Shown here one piece after another: positions 35,421 to 45,131 of a DNA stretch of 64,000 nt. Source of the DNA: Sphingomonas sp. HF-S4 (GTDB taxonomy: Bacteria > Pseudomonadota > Alphaproteobacteria > Sphingomonadales > Sphingomonadaceae); assembly GCF_032911445.1 (NCBI RefSeq), contig NZ_JAWJEJ010000001.1, positions 1,426,001 to 1,490,000 on the forward strand. Direction: 5' to 3'. The stretch's first letter is position 1. Each line of letters starts with the position of its first letter. A program made the translations under genes and the position numbers. The notes beneath the pieces were generated by a model. That model was given only the letters and a program-made list of their open reading frames with translations, did not search any database and was not told the origin of the DNA.

Positions 35421-35872
35421 TGGCGGGCCGATTCTACGACGAATGGCAGGTCGGCGACCGTATCGAGCACGAACTGCGCCGCACGGTGACCGAGACCGAC
35501 AACCTCCTCTTCTCCACGCTGACCCACAACACCCAGCCGCTACACATCGACGCCGAGGCGGCGCGCGCGAGCGAGTTCGGGCAGATCCTCGTCAACGGCA
35601 CCTTCACCTTCAGCCTGATGGTCGGGATCACCGTGGGCGACACGACGGCGGGAACGCTCGTCGCCAATCTGGGCTATGACAAGCTCGTCATGCCCAAGCC
35701 CGTCTTCCTGGGCGACACGCTGCGCGCCTCGTCCGAAGTCACCGAGCTGCGGCCGAGCAAGTCGCGCCCCGGCCAGGGGATCGTCACCTGGCGGCACCAG
35801 ATGCACAACCAGCGCGGCGAATTGGTGTGCGAATGCCTCCGCTCGGCGCTGTTGCGGAGCCGCGCCGCCTGA
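35420..35872 (+). CDS. MaoC-like hotdog-fold dehydratase
   Basis: 150 residues starting at ATG 35420, which overlaps the previous stop. The MaoC hydratase signature is present: TVTETDNLLFSTLTHNTQPLHIDAEAARASEFGQILVNGTFTFSLMVGI, with the Asp/His-type active-site positions near TQPLHID. These enzymes hydrate or dehydrate 2-enoyl-CoA thioesters. Placed after the leucine carboxylase it could serve a CoA intermediate such as 3-methylglutaconyl-CoA, but that reaction normally uses a crotonase-type hydratase, so this assignment is only inferred. Confidence 0.85.
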   Translation: MAGRFYDEWQVGDRIEHELRRTVTETDNLLFSTLTHNTQPLHIDAEAARASEFGQILVNGTFTFSLMVGITVGDTTAGTLVANLGYDKLVMPKPVFLGDTLRASSEVTELRPSKSRPGQGIVTWRHQMHNQRGELVCECLRSALLRSRAA

Positions 35873-35888
35873 AGCACGTTGTGCGGCG

Positions 35889-37097
35889 ATGCATGACACC
35901 CAAATAGCAGTGATCGGCGGCGGCGCGGCAGGCATTGCCGCGGCGCGCACCCTGGCAGACGCAGGACGCGACGTGCTGATCGTCGAGGCCGGCGACCGGC
36001 TCGGCGGGCGCGCCCACACCGTCCAGATCGCCGGACTGCCGATCGACCTGGGCGCGGGCTGGCTGCATTCGGCGCCGAAGAACCCCTGGGTCGGAATCGC
36101 CGAGGCGCGGGGCTTTTCGGTATATCGTTCACGCCCGCGCTGGGGCGAGCAGTGGCGCGGCCTGGGCTTCCCCGCGGCCGAGCAGCAAGGGCTGTGGGAA
36201 TCGTTCGCGGCGTTCACCGAGGCGATGCGAACTCCGCCGCCAAGCGACCGCGCGTCGGACCTGCTGCCCCCCGACGGCGAATGGAATGCGAGCCTCGATG
36301 CGCTCTCGGGCTATATCAACGGCGCGCCGATGCGGGAGATGTCGGTCACCGACTGGCACGCCTATGACGAGGCCGCGCTCGATGTGGATTGGCGCGTAGC
36401 CGAGGGTTACGGCACGCTCGTCGCATCGCACGCGGCGGGACTGAGCGTGGCGCTGGCGACGCCAGTGACTGCGATCGATCCTTCGGGGACGCGGCTGCGG
36501 ATCGGGACTCCGCGCGGGGCCATCGTCGCGGACGCCGCGATCGTCACCGTATCGACCGACGTGCTCGCCAGCGGCGCGCTGCGGCTGCCCGGGCACGACG
36601 CGATCCTCCACGCCGCCGCCGAGCTGCCGCTCGGGCTGGCCGACAAGCTGTTCTTCACGCTGGAGGGCGGCGAGGAGATCGACGCCAACGCGCACCTGCT
36701 CGGCAAGCCGCGCGAAAGCATCACCGGCACCTATACGCTGCGCCCGTTCGGCCGGCCGCTGGTCGAGTGCATGCTCGGCGGCGAAGGCGCGCGCGCGATG
36801 GAGAAGGAAGGGCTGAACGGCGCTGCCGATTTTGCGATCGGCGAGCTCTGCAGCCTGCTCGGCAGCGACTGGCGCCAGAAGCTTCGCTTCGTCGCGGGAT
36901 CCGCCTGGAGCCGCGAGACCTATGTGCTGGGCGGGTACAGCCACGCACGGCCCGGCAAACACGCTGCTCGCAGAGTGCTGGCGACGCCGGTGGATCCGCG
37001 CATCCGTTTCGCGGGGGAGGCGTGTTCGGAGGGTGAATTCTCGACGGCGCACGGCGCGTACAACACCGGTGTGGCCGCGGCGAAGGCGCTGTTCTAG
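35889..37097 (+). CDS. FAD-dependent amine oxidase (flavin monoamine oxidase family)
   Basis: 402 residues. The Rossmann FAD motif [41 protein letters not shown] starts the protein, followed by IDLGAGWLHSAPKNPW, which is typical of amine oxidases. The FAD pyrophosphate C-terminal motif RIRFAGEACSEGEFSTAHGAYNTGVAAAK closes it. The substrate is probably a primary or polyamine amine, or an aromatic amine, but is not readable. The stop overlaps the stop of the divergent-facing monooxygenase gene by four bases (tail to tail). Confidence 0.88.
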   Translation: MHDTQIAVIGGGAAGIAAARTLADAGRDVLIVEAGDRLGGRAHTVQIAGLPIDLGAGWLHSAPKNPWVGIAEARGFSVYRSRPRWGEQWRGLGFPAAEQQGLWESFAAFTEAMRTPPPSDRASDLLPPDGEWNASLDALSGYINGAPMREMSVTDWHAYDEAALDVDWRVAEGYGTLVASHAAGLSVALATPVTAIDPSGTRLRIGTPRGAIVADAAIVTVSTDVLASGALRLPGHDAILHAAAELPLGLADKLFFTLEGGEEIDANAHLLGKPRESITGTYTLRPFGRPLVECMLGGEGARAMEKEGLNGAADFAIGELCSLLGSDWRQKLRFVAGSAWSRETYVLGGYSHARPGKHAARRVLATPVDPRIRFAGEACSEGEFSTAHGAYNTGVAAAKALF

Positions 37098-38557
37098 GCC
37101 GCGGCGGCGTTGGCCGGCGCGGGGTTGGAGAACTCCATCTCCTGGTCGATCCCGCCGAACTTGAGCGCCATCACGTCGAGCGTGTAGTTTTGGTGGAGCT
37201 TCCACGGTTTCCGGCTGCCCTGGCGCGGGAGCTGCGCGGCGGCGCGCTGGACGTAGCCCGAGGTGAAGTCGAGAAACGGGGCCTCCTCCACCGGCGCCTC
37301 GAGCCGCGGCGTGACCTGACGCATGCCGCGCTTCTTCATCGCATTGAGCAGGCGGGTGACATAGTTGGCGGTGAGGTCGGCCTTCAGCGTCCAACTCGCA
37401 TTGGTATAGCCGAACGCGATCGCGAAATTGGGCACGTCGGAGAACATCATGCCCTTGTAGGTCATGTGCTCGGCGGGGACGAAAGGCTTGCCGTCGATCG
37501 TAATCGGCACGCCGCCCATCAGCTGGATCTCGAGCCCCGTCGCAGTGACGATCAGGTCGGCGGGCAGATCCCTGCCCGAGACGAGGCGGATTCCGGTTTC
37601 GGTAAAGCGCTCGATCGTGTCGGTGACCACCTTAGCCTTGCCCTCGCGGATCGATGCGAACAGGTCGGCGTCGGGGATCAGGCAGAGCCGCTGATCCCAG
37701 GGATTGTAGCGCGGGGTGAAGTGGGTATCGACATCGTGCCCGGGCAGTTCCTGTCGCACCATGTCGACCAGCGTCCTCTTGGCCTTGTCGGGATGCTTGC
37801 GCATCGCGCGGAAGAAATATTGCTGGAGCAGCACGTTCTTCCAACGCGTGAGGCCGTAGGCGGCCTTGGCGGGCAGCCGGCGCCGCAGCCAGTTGGCGAC
37901 CACGTCCTGCGACGGCCGCGCGACGATGTAGGTCGGCGAGCGCTGGAGCATCGTTACCGACGCGGCCCGATTGGCGAGCTCCGGCACCAGCGTAACCGCG
38001 GTCGCGCCGCTGCCGATTACGACGACGTTCTTGCCGGCATACTCCACGTCGTCGGTCCAGAATTGCGGGTGGACGATACGGCCGTTGAAGTCCCCTGCGC
38101 CGGGAAAGTCGGGGGTGTAGCCCTGCGCATAATTGTAATAGCCGCTGCACAGGAACAGGAAGCTGCAGGTGAAGAGGACCTCCTCACCACCGCGCTCCAC
38201 GACCACGCGCCAGCGCGCGTCGTCGCTCGACCAGTCGGCGCGAACGACGCGGTGGCTGGTGCGGATGTGGCGATCGATGCCGTGCTCCCGCACGGTCTCG
38301 TCGAGATAGGCGAGGATCGACGGGCCGTCGGCGATCGCCTTGGCGTCGGTCCACGGCTTGAACGCGAAGCCGAGCGTGTACATGTCCGAATCCGAGCGAA
38401 TGCCGGGATAGCGGAACAGATCCCAGGTGCCGCCGAGCCGATTGCGGCCTTCGAGGATGACGTAGCTGCGCTCGGGACTGTTGGCCTGGAGATGCCAGGC
38501 TGCGCTGATGCCGGAGATCCCGGCTCCCACCACCACGACGTCGAAATGCTCGCTCAT
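37094..38557 (-). CDS. Flavin-containing monooxygenase (Baeyer-Villiger/EtaA type)
   Basis: 487 residues from the ATG at 38557, preceded by GGGGAG. An N-terminal FAD Rossmann motif (VVVVGAGISGISAAWHL) is followed by RNRLGGTWDLFRYPGIRSDSD. The Baeyer-Villiger-type fingerprint DFNGRIVHPQFWTD is next, then an NADPH motif (NVVVIGSGATAVTL). The fingerprint ends WTD rather than the usual WP or WD. These enzymes insert oxygen next to ketones or oxidise heteroatoms. A 16-bp palindrome lies 22-37 bp upstream and is probably its operator. Confidence 0.9.
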   Translation of the reverse strand: MSEHFDVVVVGAGISGISAAWHLQANSPERSYVILEGRNRLGGTWDLFRYPGIRSDSDMYTLGFAFKPWTDAKAIADGPSILAYLDETVREHGIDRHIRTSHRVVRADWSSDDARWRVVVERGGEEVLFTCSFLFLCSGYYNYAQGYTPDFPGAGDFNGRIVHPQFWTDDVEYAGKNVVVIGSGATAVTLVPELANRAASVTMLQRSPTYIVARPSQDVVANWLRRRLPAKAAYGLTRWKNVLLQQYFFRAMRKHPDKAKRTLVDMVRQELPGHDVDTHFTPRYNPWDQRLCLIPDADLFASIREGKAKVVTDTIERFTETGIRLVSGRDLPADLIVTATGLEIQLMGGVPITIDGKPFVPAEHMTYKGMMFSDVPNFAIAFGYTNASWTLKADLTANYVTRLLNAMKKRGMRQVTPRLEAPVEEAPFLDFTSGYVQRAAAQLPRQGSRKPWKLHQNYTLDVMALKFGGIDQEMEFSNPAPANAAAA

Positions 38558-38578
38558 CCGGCTCTCCCCAGGAGGCTG

Positions 38579-38594
38579 CTTACAATACTGTAAG
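38579..38594 (-). promoter_or_regulatory. Palindromic operator for the flavin monooxygenase gene
   Basis: CTTACAATACTGTAAG is a perfect 6-bp inverted repeat around a 4-bp centre, 22 bp upstream of the start codon. The length and TTACAnnnnTGTAA form fit a TetR-family operator, but no TetR gene lies in the window. Confidence 0.6.
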
Positions 38595-38630
38595 TAGCCG
38601 GGCCAAGCCCCCATCCGTCATCGTTTACCC

Positions 38631-41600
38631 TCAATAATCGCGCGAATAGCGCAGGCTTACGCTCGATCCGCCGAACGAGCCGGTCTGCGAGAGCAGGCTG
38701 AGTGCGCGGGTCAGCGCAATCTCGAGCTGCGTGGCGGTGTATCCGCGCGCGTCGGTGATGATCTCCACGTAGATGTCGTTGGTGAGATACTTGCCTGCCG
38801 CCAGCGAGGTGCCGCGACCGCTCGCGTCATCGGCGCCCAGGATGCGCAGGCGGTCGATCCCGGTCGCCGACTTGAGCTTGCCGAGCGGATTGAGCCCGCC
38901 GCCCGAACCGCTGAGCGAATTGACCGCCGCGGCGAGCTGGATCGCCTCGGTGGCGGACAGGTTGGTCACGTTCGTCCCGAAGAACAGCCGCGACAGCACT
39001 TCCTCCTGCGGGAGATTCGGGTTCGAGGTGAAGGCGATCTGTGGGCGCTGCGCGGTGCCCGAGACGGTGAGGATCGCGGTCACGCCCTCGGCCGTGGTCG
39101 TCGCGGCGATGTCGATCGTCGGGTTGAACAGTTCGCTGCCCTGGAAGCGGACCGTGCCACGGCTGATGTCGAAGCGGCGGCTGGCGAAGCTGTAGGTGCC
39201 GCGCTCGATCTCCATCGTGCCGCTGACCTGCGGCGCCGCGGTGGTGCCGCCTACGCGGATTCGCGCGCTCCATTCGGATTCGAGCCCCATGCCCGAGACG
39301 AAGATGCGGTTGTCGGCGCTGATCCGCAGATCGAGGTCGAACAGTCCGGCCGCGCGTGCAGGTGCCGGCTTGGGCATGCCCTGATTGTCGATCAGCTGGC
39401 TCTTGCGGCGGATGCCGGTGAGCTCGGGGATCTCGGCCGCGCCCTGGCGGATTATCTCGTAGCGCGCCTCGGGGATCGTCAGCCTCCCCTCAATCTTCGA
39501 GACCTGCGGGTTCTTGGTGATCGTTATCTTGCCGGTGGCAGTGGCGCCGAGCGCGTCGCTACGCGCGAGGCGGGCGTTGTTGAAATCGGCGGTCAGGCTC
39601 ATCGGATAGCCATTGGCGGCCGAGAAGCCGATCCGACCCTGCGCGGCGACGGTGCCGTCCCCTGCCCGTCCGCTCGCCGAATCGAGGATGAACTCGTCGT
39701 CGGAGAAGCGGCCGTCGATCTTCAGGTTGGTGATCTGGGTGCCGTAGGTCTCGTTGCCATAAGACAGGTTTTCGCCGCGGACGACGCCGGTGAGCTGTGG
39801 CTCGTCGACCGTGCCCGAGAAATCGGCTGCGATGCCGATCGGCCCGGTAAGGTGCTGGTCGGCGAGCCCCGCCAGCGAGAAGGGCACCGCAGCCGGACCG
39901 TTATAGCGGATGCCGCCGCTGAGCGGCGCGCCCATCAGCCGCGTGGTCCAGCTTCCGGCGCCGGGTCCCAGCGGGCGCATCGTCGCGACGACGCGGCCGA
40001 TCGTGGTGGTGCCGCGCTTGATGATCGCGCGTGCGTCGCCGCCATCGGGGAGGAGCTTGCCGACGAATGTCACATCGACCGGCGCCGACACCGTAGCGAG
40101 GCTCGAGCGCGTGAAATCGTCGATGTTGAGGCGAACGTCGGCGCTCGGGAAGGCGCTGCCGGTCGGCTGGGCATAATCGATGCTGCCGGTCGCGGTGCCG
40201 CCCACGCCGATCCCGGGCATGAAGCCGTTGGCGACGGCGAGGTCGAGCTTGTCGAGCCGCGCCTGGAGCGCGATGCCGTCGCCATAGCTGCCGGCGATCC
40301 GCATGCTGCCCTGGTCGAAATCGATCTGGGTGGGCTGCAGGCGATACTTGCCGCCGGCAATGTCGATCCGCGCGGGATTGACGCTGCGGAATTTGATGTT
40401 GCTCCCCTGCCCCTGCAGCGCGACCAGCCATTGCTGCGGAGTCATCCGGGCATTGGCGGCGATCTGAAAGGGCACGCCTGTCGATCCGGTCGCGAAGAGC
40501 TGCGCCGTGCCGTTGCCACCCTGGTAATCGACCTTGGCGCGTGCGGTCTTGAGGACCAACTGGCCGTTGCGGAAATTGGCGATCTGCGCGTCGGCGACGA
40601 TCTGGGGCGTTTCGGCGAGAACGATATTGGCCGAGACCAGCGCGCGGCCGATGGTCAGCCCGGCCTGGCCGGGGATGACGGCGTTGAGCGCCGTCGCCTG
40701 CACGTCGGCGCGCTGATACTTGCCCTGCGCCGCGAGTTCGGCGCTGCCGTTGACGCCCGAGCCTGCGAAGGTGAGACGGCCAGCGAACGGACCGGCGGCG
40801 GTCTGCTGGAGGCTGCCGGCGATATCCATGCCCGCGAAGCGCGCGCTCTCGATATCGACGCCGAGCGTGCGGCCATTGCGGACGAGGACATTGGCATTGA
40901 ACGGGCCGTAATCGGTGCCACCGCTGGCGACGATCGCATAGGCGTTGCCGCGCCCGCGGACGCGCGCCTCGAGGTTGACCAGCCCGATGCCGAGCCCCGG
41001 CCGCTCGGCGCGGAGCAGCACCTGCGGCGCAGTAAGCGTACCAGAGACGCGCGCGCTGAGCGGGCCATAGACCGTAGACACCGCATCGGCGTTGACCAGG
41101 ATCGGCCCGGCCGGATCGTACCGGCCCGAGCCTCGGAGAATGCGGAACTGCGGCGCACGCATGCGGATGTCGCTGACGGCGATGATCCCCTTGGGATCGA
41201 GGTTGAGCCGTGCCGAAGCCGTGGCGTTGCCGCCGAGGAAGTCGCGCACGCTCTCGTTGGTCAGCCGCTTGGTCTCGGCAGCGACCTGGCCGCGAATGCC
41301 CCAGCCGCCGCCGGGGGCGGCATAGAGTTCGGCATCGGTCTTGAGGTTGACCACGCCGACGCCGTTGACGGCGTAATCGTTGATCTTGCCCTTGATCGCG
41401 CCGGTGTAGCGCCCGGCGCTCATGTCGGCGGCGATGATCGCGGTGGCATCGACCTTGTCGGAGCGCAGGCGAAGATTGTCCGAGAGGATCTGGTCGCCCG
41501 AAATGGCCAGGTCGCCGGCGACCGATAGGTTGGTGACGAGGCCACCCGCCGCGGCGTTGAGCCCGGTGACGCGGGCGGCGCGGGCGCGAACCGGCACGAG

Positions 41601-42875
41601 GATGCGGCCGGAGTCGACGCGCGCGCGGCCCTCCGCCTGGAGCTTCTCGACGGCCATCTCGCCGAAGCCGAGCATCGCGGCGCGGATCTTATAGTCGACC
41701 ACCGGCGTGGCGAACGGCCCGTCGAGCGCCAGCGCGGCGCGCACTTCGCGGCCGCGAAGGTTGGGGGCGATCGCGCCGGGGGTAAGCAGGATCGCGTCGA
41801 TGTTGAGGTTGCCGAAGCGGTTGCGGCCGAGATCGACCAATCCCTTGGCCTCGACCGACAGCGCATTCGAGTGCAGCTTGACCACGCCGCCGGCGGTGCG
41901 GTCCTTCCACACCATGTCGGCGTCGACATCGAGCTGCGGCGAGGCGAGCCGTTCGACCGGGCCCTCCATATAGACGCCGGGCCAGGTGGGGCCGCGCAGC
42001 TGGAAGCGGCCGTTCTGCGCGACCAAATTGAGGTCGGCGAGCGGGCGGCCGCCGAGCGTGCCGGCTGCCTTGCCCTGCCAGTTCTGCCAGTTGCCGCGGC
42101 CGTTGACGGAAACCGCCACGGGGCGGTCGAGCCCGACGAGCCCGGTGACGAAGCCGCCGACCGGCCCGTTCAGGCGCATGTCGATATCGAGCTTGTTCTG
42201 CTCGGGGACGGCATCGAGCTTGACCAGCAGCGCATCGCCGCCGGAGACGCCGGGCGCGGCGACGGTGCCGCCGTCGAGGTTGAGCTGCGCGCGGCCGCCG
42301 GCGATATGGGCGTTGCCCTTCAATCGGCCGATGTGGCGCTGGCCTGCGACGGCCGGCGCCAGGTCGATCCGCGCGACGTCCAGCCGAGCGATGTCGATAT
42401 CGAGATCGGGCAAAAGCGGGCCGCTCGGCTCGGTCGACGGCTTGAGCGCGGGAAGCCGCAGCACCCGCACTTCCGGACTGGTCAGGCTGCGAATATCGAC
42501 ATGGTTGCGCACATAGGCGAAGGGCCGCCAGTCGAGCGCGATTTCCTTCGATGTCGCGAACACGCCCTGGGTGTCACGCACCTCGACGTCGCGGAGCACC
42601 AGCGCGCCGTAGAGCGAGCCGTCGATCCGGCCGACGCGGAAATTGAGCCCCGAGGCGAGGGTGAACTTGCTGAGTTGGTGCGCGACGAAGTTGCGGCCCG
42701 GCTGGGTGTTGATCCCCACCACCAGCGCGCCGAGCAGCAGCGCCACCGCGCCGAGTCCGATCGCGCTCCATTTGACGATGCGCTGCCAGAGCGGCGGCTT
42801 CTCGACGACGTGGATAACCTCGGTTTTGGTCTCGGGCTCGATCGGCGCAGTGGCCTGGGGCGTATCCTCGGCCAT
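38631..42875 (-). CDS. tamB: Translocation and assembly module subunit TamB
   Basis: 1414-residue inner-membrane-anchored periplasmic protein that works with TamA in outer-membrane protein and lipid assembly. A single membrane anchor (IVKWSAIGLGAVALLLGALVVGIN, about residues 32-55) is followed by a very long beta-rich region of repeating short strands. The conserved C-terminal TamB domain has IDRLRILGADDASGRGTSLAAGKYLTNDIYVEIITDARG and ends LSLLSQTGSFGGSSVSLRYSRDY. The ATG abuts the tamA stop (TGATG), so the two are co-translated. Confidence 0.95.
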   Translation of the reverse strand: MAEDTPQATAPIEPETKTEVIHVVEKPPLWQRIVKWSAIGLGAVALLLGALVVGINTQPGRNFVAHQLSKFTLASGLNFRVGRIDGSLYGALVLRDVEVRDTQGVFATSKEIALDWRPFAYVRNHVDIRSLTSPEVRVLRLPALKPSTEPSGPLLPDLDIDIARLDVARIDLAPAVAGQRHIGRLKGNAHIAGGRAQLNLDGGTVAAPGVSGGDALLVKLDAVPEQNKLDIDMRLNGPVGGFVTGLVGLDRPVAVSVNGRGNWQNWQGKAAGTLGGRPLADLNLVAQNGRFQLRGPTWPGVYMEGPVERLASPQLDVDADMVWKDRTAGGVVKLHSNALSVEAKGLVDLGRNRFGNLNIDAILLTPGAIAPNLRGREVRAALALDGPFATPVVDYKIRAAMLGFGEMAVEKLQAEGRARVDSGRILVPVRARAARVTGLNAAAGGLVTNLSVAGDLAISGDQILSDNLRLRSDKVDATAIIAADMSAGRYTGAIKGKINDYAVNGVGVVNLKTDAELYAAPGGGWGIRGQVAAETKRLTNESVRDFLGGNATASARLNLDPKGIIAVSDIRMRAPQFRILRGSGRYDPAGPILVNADAVSTVYGPLSARVSGTLTAPQVLLRAERPGLGIGLVNLEARVRGRGNAYAIVASGGTDYGPFNANVLVRNGRTLGVDIESARFAGMDIAGSLQQTAAGPFAGRLTFAGSGVNGSAELAAQGKYQRADVQATALNAVIPGQAGLTIGRALVSANIVLAETPQIVADAQIANFRNGQLVLKTARAKVDYQGGNGTAQLFATGSTGVPFQIAANARMTPQQWLVALQGQGSNIKFRSVNPARIDIAGGKYRLQPTQIDFDQGSMRIAGSYGDGIALQARLDKLDLAVANGFMPGIGVGGTATGSIDYAQPTGSAFPSADVRLNIDDFTRSSLATVSAPVDVTFVGKLLPDGGDARAIIKRGTTTIGRVVATMRPLGPGAGSWTTRLMGAPLSGGIRYNGPAAVPFSLAGLADQHLTGPIGIAADFSGTVDEPQLTGVVRGENLSYGNETYGTQITNLKIDGRFSDDEFILDSASGRAGDGTVAAQGRIGFSAANGYPMSLTADFNNARLARSDALGATATGKITITKNPQVSKIEGRLTIPEARYEIIRQGAAEIPELTGIRRKSQLIDNQGMPKPAPARAAGLFDLDLRISADNRIFVSGMGLESEWSARIRVGGTTAAPQVSGTMEIERGTYSFASRRFDISRGTVRFQGSELFNPTIDIAATTTAEGVTAILTVSGTAQRPQIAFTSNPNLPQEEVLSRLFFGTNVTNLSATEAIQLAAAVNSLSGSGGGLNPLGKLKSATGIDRLRILGADDASGRGTSLAAGKYLTNDIYVEIITDARGYTATQLEIALTRALSLLSQTGSFGGSSVSLRYSRDY

Positions 42876-45007
42876 CAGAAGGCCTGGCCGATCGAGATGT
42901 AGAGCGCGATCTTCGATTCACCCGGTTTGCGAGCGATCGGCGTCGCCACGTCGATGCGCAGCGGGCCGAAATTGGTGTAGAGCCGCCCGCCGATGCCCGC
43001 GCCGAAGCGCATGTTCTTGCCGGTGGGATAGAGGCCCTCATAGACCTGGCCGGCATCGATGAACGGCACGATGCCGTAATTGCCGAACCGGTAGCGTGCC
43101 TCGAGTGCGAATTCGTTGAGGCTGCGCCCGCCGACCGGCCGCCCGTCGGGCGAGCGGGGCCCAAGCTCCTGATAGCCGAAGCCGCGCACCGATCCGCCGC
43201 CGCCGGCATAATAGCGCCGCGAGGGCGGCAGGTCGTTGCGGGCGATGCCGGGGATCGAGCCGACGCGCGCGCGCCCGGCGATGACGATGCTCGACGACAC
43301 CGGCTGGTAATAGGTGCCTTCGAGCATCAGCCGCGCATAGGGCCGCGCCGCGCCGCGCACCGAGGCTTCGGGGCTGACATTGGCCTTGATCCGGAAACCG
43401 CGGGTGGGGTTGAGCAGATTGTCCGACGTGTCGAACCCAAGGAACGTCGGCAGCGCCGCGATCAGCCACGTGCCGCGGTCGCGCGCGCCCTTGTTGAAGT
43501 TATACTGGTCCTCGTTCGATCCGACGATCTCGGCGCCGTAGAAATAGGTCCAGCGCTTCTGCCAGATGGGGGTCGAATCGCGCGACCAGCGCACGCCGAG
43601 CGTGCCGGTATAGGATTCGTACGCGTCGTAATCGGAATGGTTGACCGATGCCTGGATCTGGAAGGTGCGATCGCGTTGCCCCGCGTTCGATCGGCGGAAG
43701 GTTCCCGACAGGCCCTGTTCCTGCGTGCCGAGCACGGCGCTGCCGATCAGCGCGCCTTCAGGCGGGAAGAAATTCCGGTGCGTCCAACTGCCCTCGGCGC
43801 GGATGCCCTGGCCGGTGCTGTAGCCGACTTCACCAGCGAGCGTGCGCGGACGGCCGGCATTCTGGGTGACGCGCAGGTCGACCACCTCGGTGCCGTCGGG
43901 GCCTGGCTTGCCGGTGCGCACCGGCTCGACGCCGACGGTGGAGAACAGGCTGGTCGCGATGAGCGCCTCGCGCAGATCGTCGACGGCACGGCTGTCATAG
44001 AGTTGGCCGGGCCTGTAGCGGCGCAGGATGTTGAGGTGATCGGTTTCGAATACCGGGCGACGCCCTTCGGTGACGATCTCGCCGAAGACTGCGCGCGGGC
44101 CGAGATCGACTGGCAGCGTATAGTCGCCGAGCTGGGTGGTCTCGTCGAGCAGGATGTCGCGCTCGCCGACCTTGACGAAGGGATAGCCTTGTTGCGGCAG
44201 GCGCAGGCTGACATTGGCCTCGGCGCCCTGAATGCGCTCGGCCTGGATGGGATCGCCGGGATTGAGGTTGAGTTCGCGATCGGCTAGCCCGGCGGGGACG
44301 GTCGGCCCCGCAGCGACCTTGACCTCGCCCAGCCGATAGAGCTTGCCTGGCGTCGCGGTGATCGTCGCGCGCAGGTTGCCCGAATTCCTGGGGTTCTGGT
44401 CGATCGTCGAGATCGCGGTGCCGTCATAATAGCCGAGCGAGTGCATCAGCCGCACCGCGAGCTTCTCGTCCTCGCGCGCCCGCGCCGCGACCATCGTCGC
44501 GTTGGCGGCCTTGCCGTCGCCTTCCTCGAGCGCTGAGAGATCGTTGAAACGGTCCTTGAGCCCGACCGCGTCGAGCCCCTCGACCACAATGGAATAGCGG
44601 ATCGTGGTGACCTTCTCGTCCTCGGTGCCCTCGATCTTGACCGGGGTGACCTTGAATTCGGCAAGCGGGGTCAGCGGCTGGGCGAATTCGGGCGCCTCGG
44701 CCGCCGGGGGCGGGAAACTTTCGATCTGCTCGGTTACGGCGTTCGGCGTCGCGGGCTGGACGGGGGGCTTGTTGAAGTCTTGCACCGGCTCGAGCGGCGC
44801 GTTGATGTCGTCGCTCAATTTGGGCAGCGCCGCCTCGAACTCGGCATCTGGGACGATGGTCTCGACTTGCGGGGCGGTCTGCACCGGCTCGGGATTGGGC
44901 AGCGACGACGGTGCGCCCTGCCCCGGCTTGGGGTCGGAAACCTGCGCGCATGCGACGCCCGGCAGGAACGCACTCCCGGCCAGTGCGGCAATCCATACCG
45001 CTTTCAC
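42875..45007 (-). CDS. tamA: Outer-membrane assembly factor TamA (BamA/Omp85 superfamily)
   Basis: About 710 residues from a GTG at 45007, chosen because it gives the clean signal peptide KAVWIAALAGSAFLPGVACA. The frame is open to 45097 through an Arg-rich non-signal stretch, and a GTG at 45019 with GGAGG nearby is an alternative. A proline-rich region of about 100 residues precedes the POTRA domains. The Omp85 barrel shows RPYARLMLEGTYYQP, YAGGGGSVRGFGYQELG (the VRGF lid-lock motif) and a C-terminus ending in F. It pairs with TamB, encoded immediately downstream. Confidence 0.92.
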   Translation of the reverse strand: MKAVWIAALAGSAFLPGVACAQVSDPKPGQGAPSSLPNPEPVQTAPQVETIVPDAEFEAALPKLSDDINAPLEPVQDFNKPPVQPATPNAVTEQIESFPPPAAEAPEFAQPLTPLAEFKVTPVKIEGTEDEKVTTIRYSIVVEGLDAVGLKDRFNDLSALEEGDGKAANATMVAARAREDEKLAVRLMHSLGYYDGTAISTIDQNPRNSGNLRATITATPGKLYRLGEVKVAAGPTVPAGLADRELNLNPGDPIQAERIQGAEANVSLRLPQQGYPFVKVGERDILLDETTQLGDYTLPVDLGPRAVFGEIVTEGRRPVFETDHLNILRRYRPGQLYDSRAVDDLREALIATSLFSTVGVEPVRTGKPGPDGTEVVDLRVTQNAGRPRTLAGEVGYSTGQGIRAEGSWTHRNFFPPEGALIGSAVLGTQEQGLSGTFRRSNAGQRDRTFQIQASVNHSDYDAYESYTGTLGVRWSRDSTPIWQKRWTYFYGAEIVGSNEDQYNFNKGARDRGTWLIAALPTFLGFDTSDNLLNPTRGFRIKANVSPEASVRGAARPYARLMLEGTYYQPVSSSIVIAGRARVGSIPGIARNDLPPSRRYYAGGGGSVRGFGYQELGPRSPDGRPVGGRSLNEFALEARYRFGNYGIVPFIDAGQVYEGLYPTGKNMRFGAGIGGRLYTNFGPLRIDVATPIARKPGESKIALYISIGQAF

Positions 45008-45131
45008 CCCTGTACCCACGCGCCTCCTTCGGAGCCCGCAACCCCGGCCCACTCGCAAGCGTAACGACCGACCTCCGCTTTGGGTCCGTAGATGCACGAT
45101 TTCGCAGGGAATACAGTGGTTAGCGCGCGAT

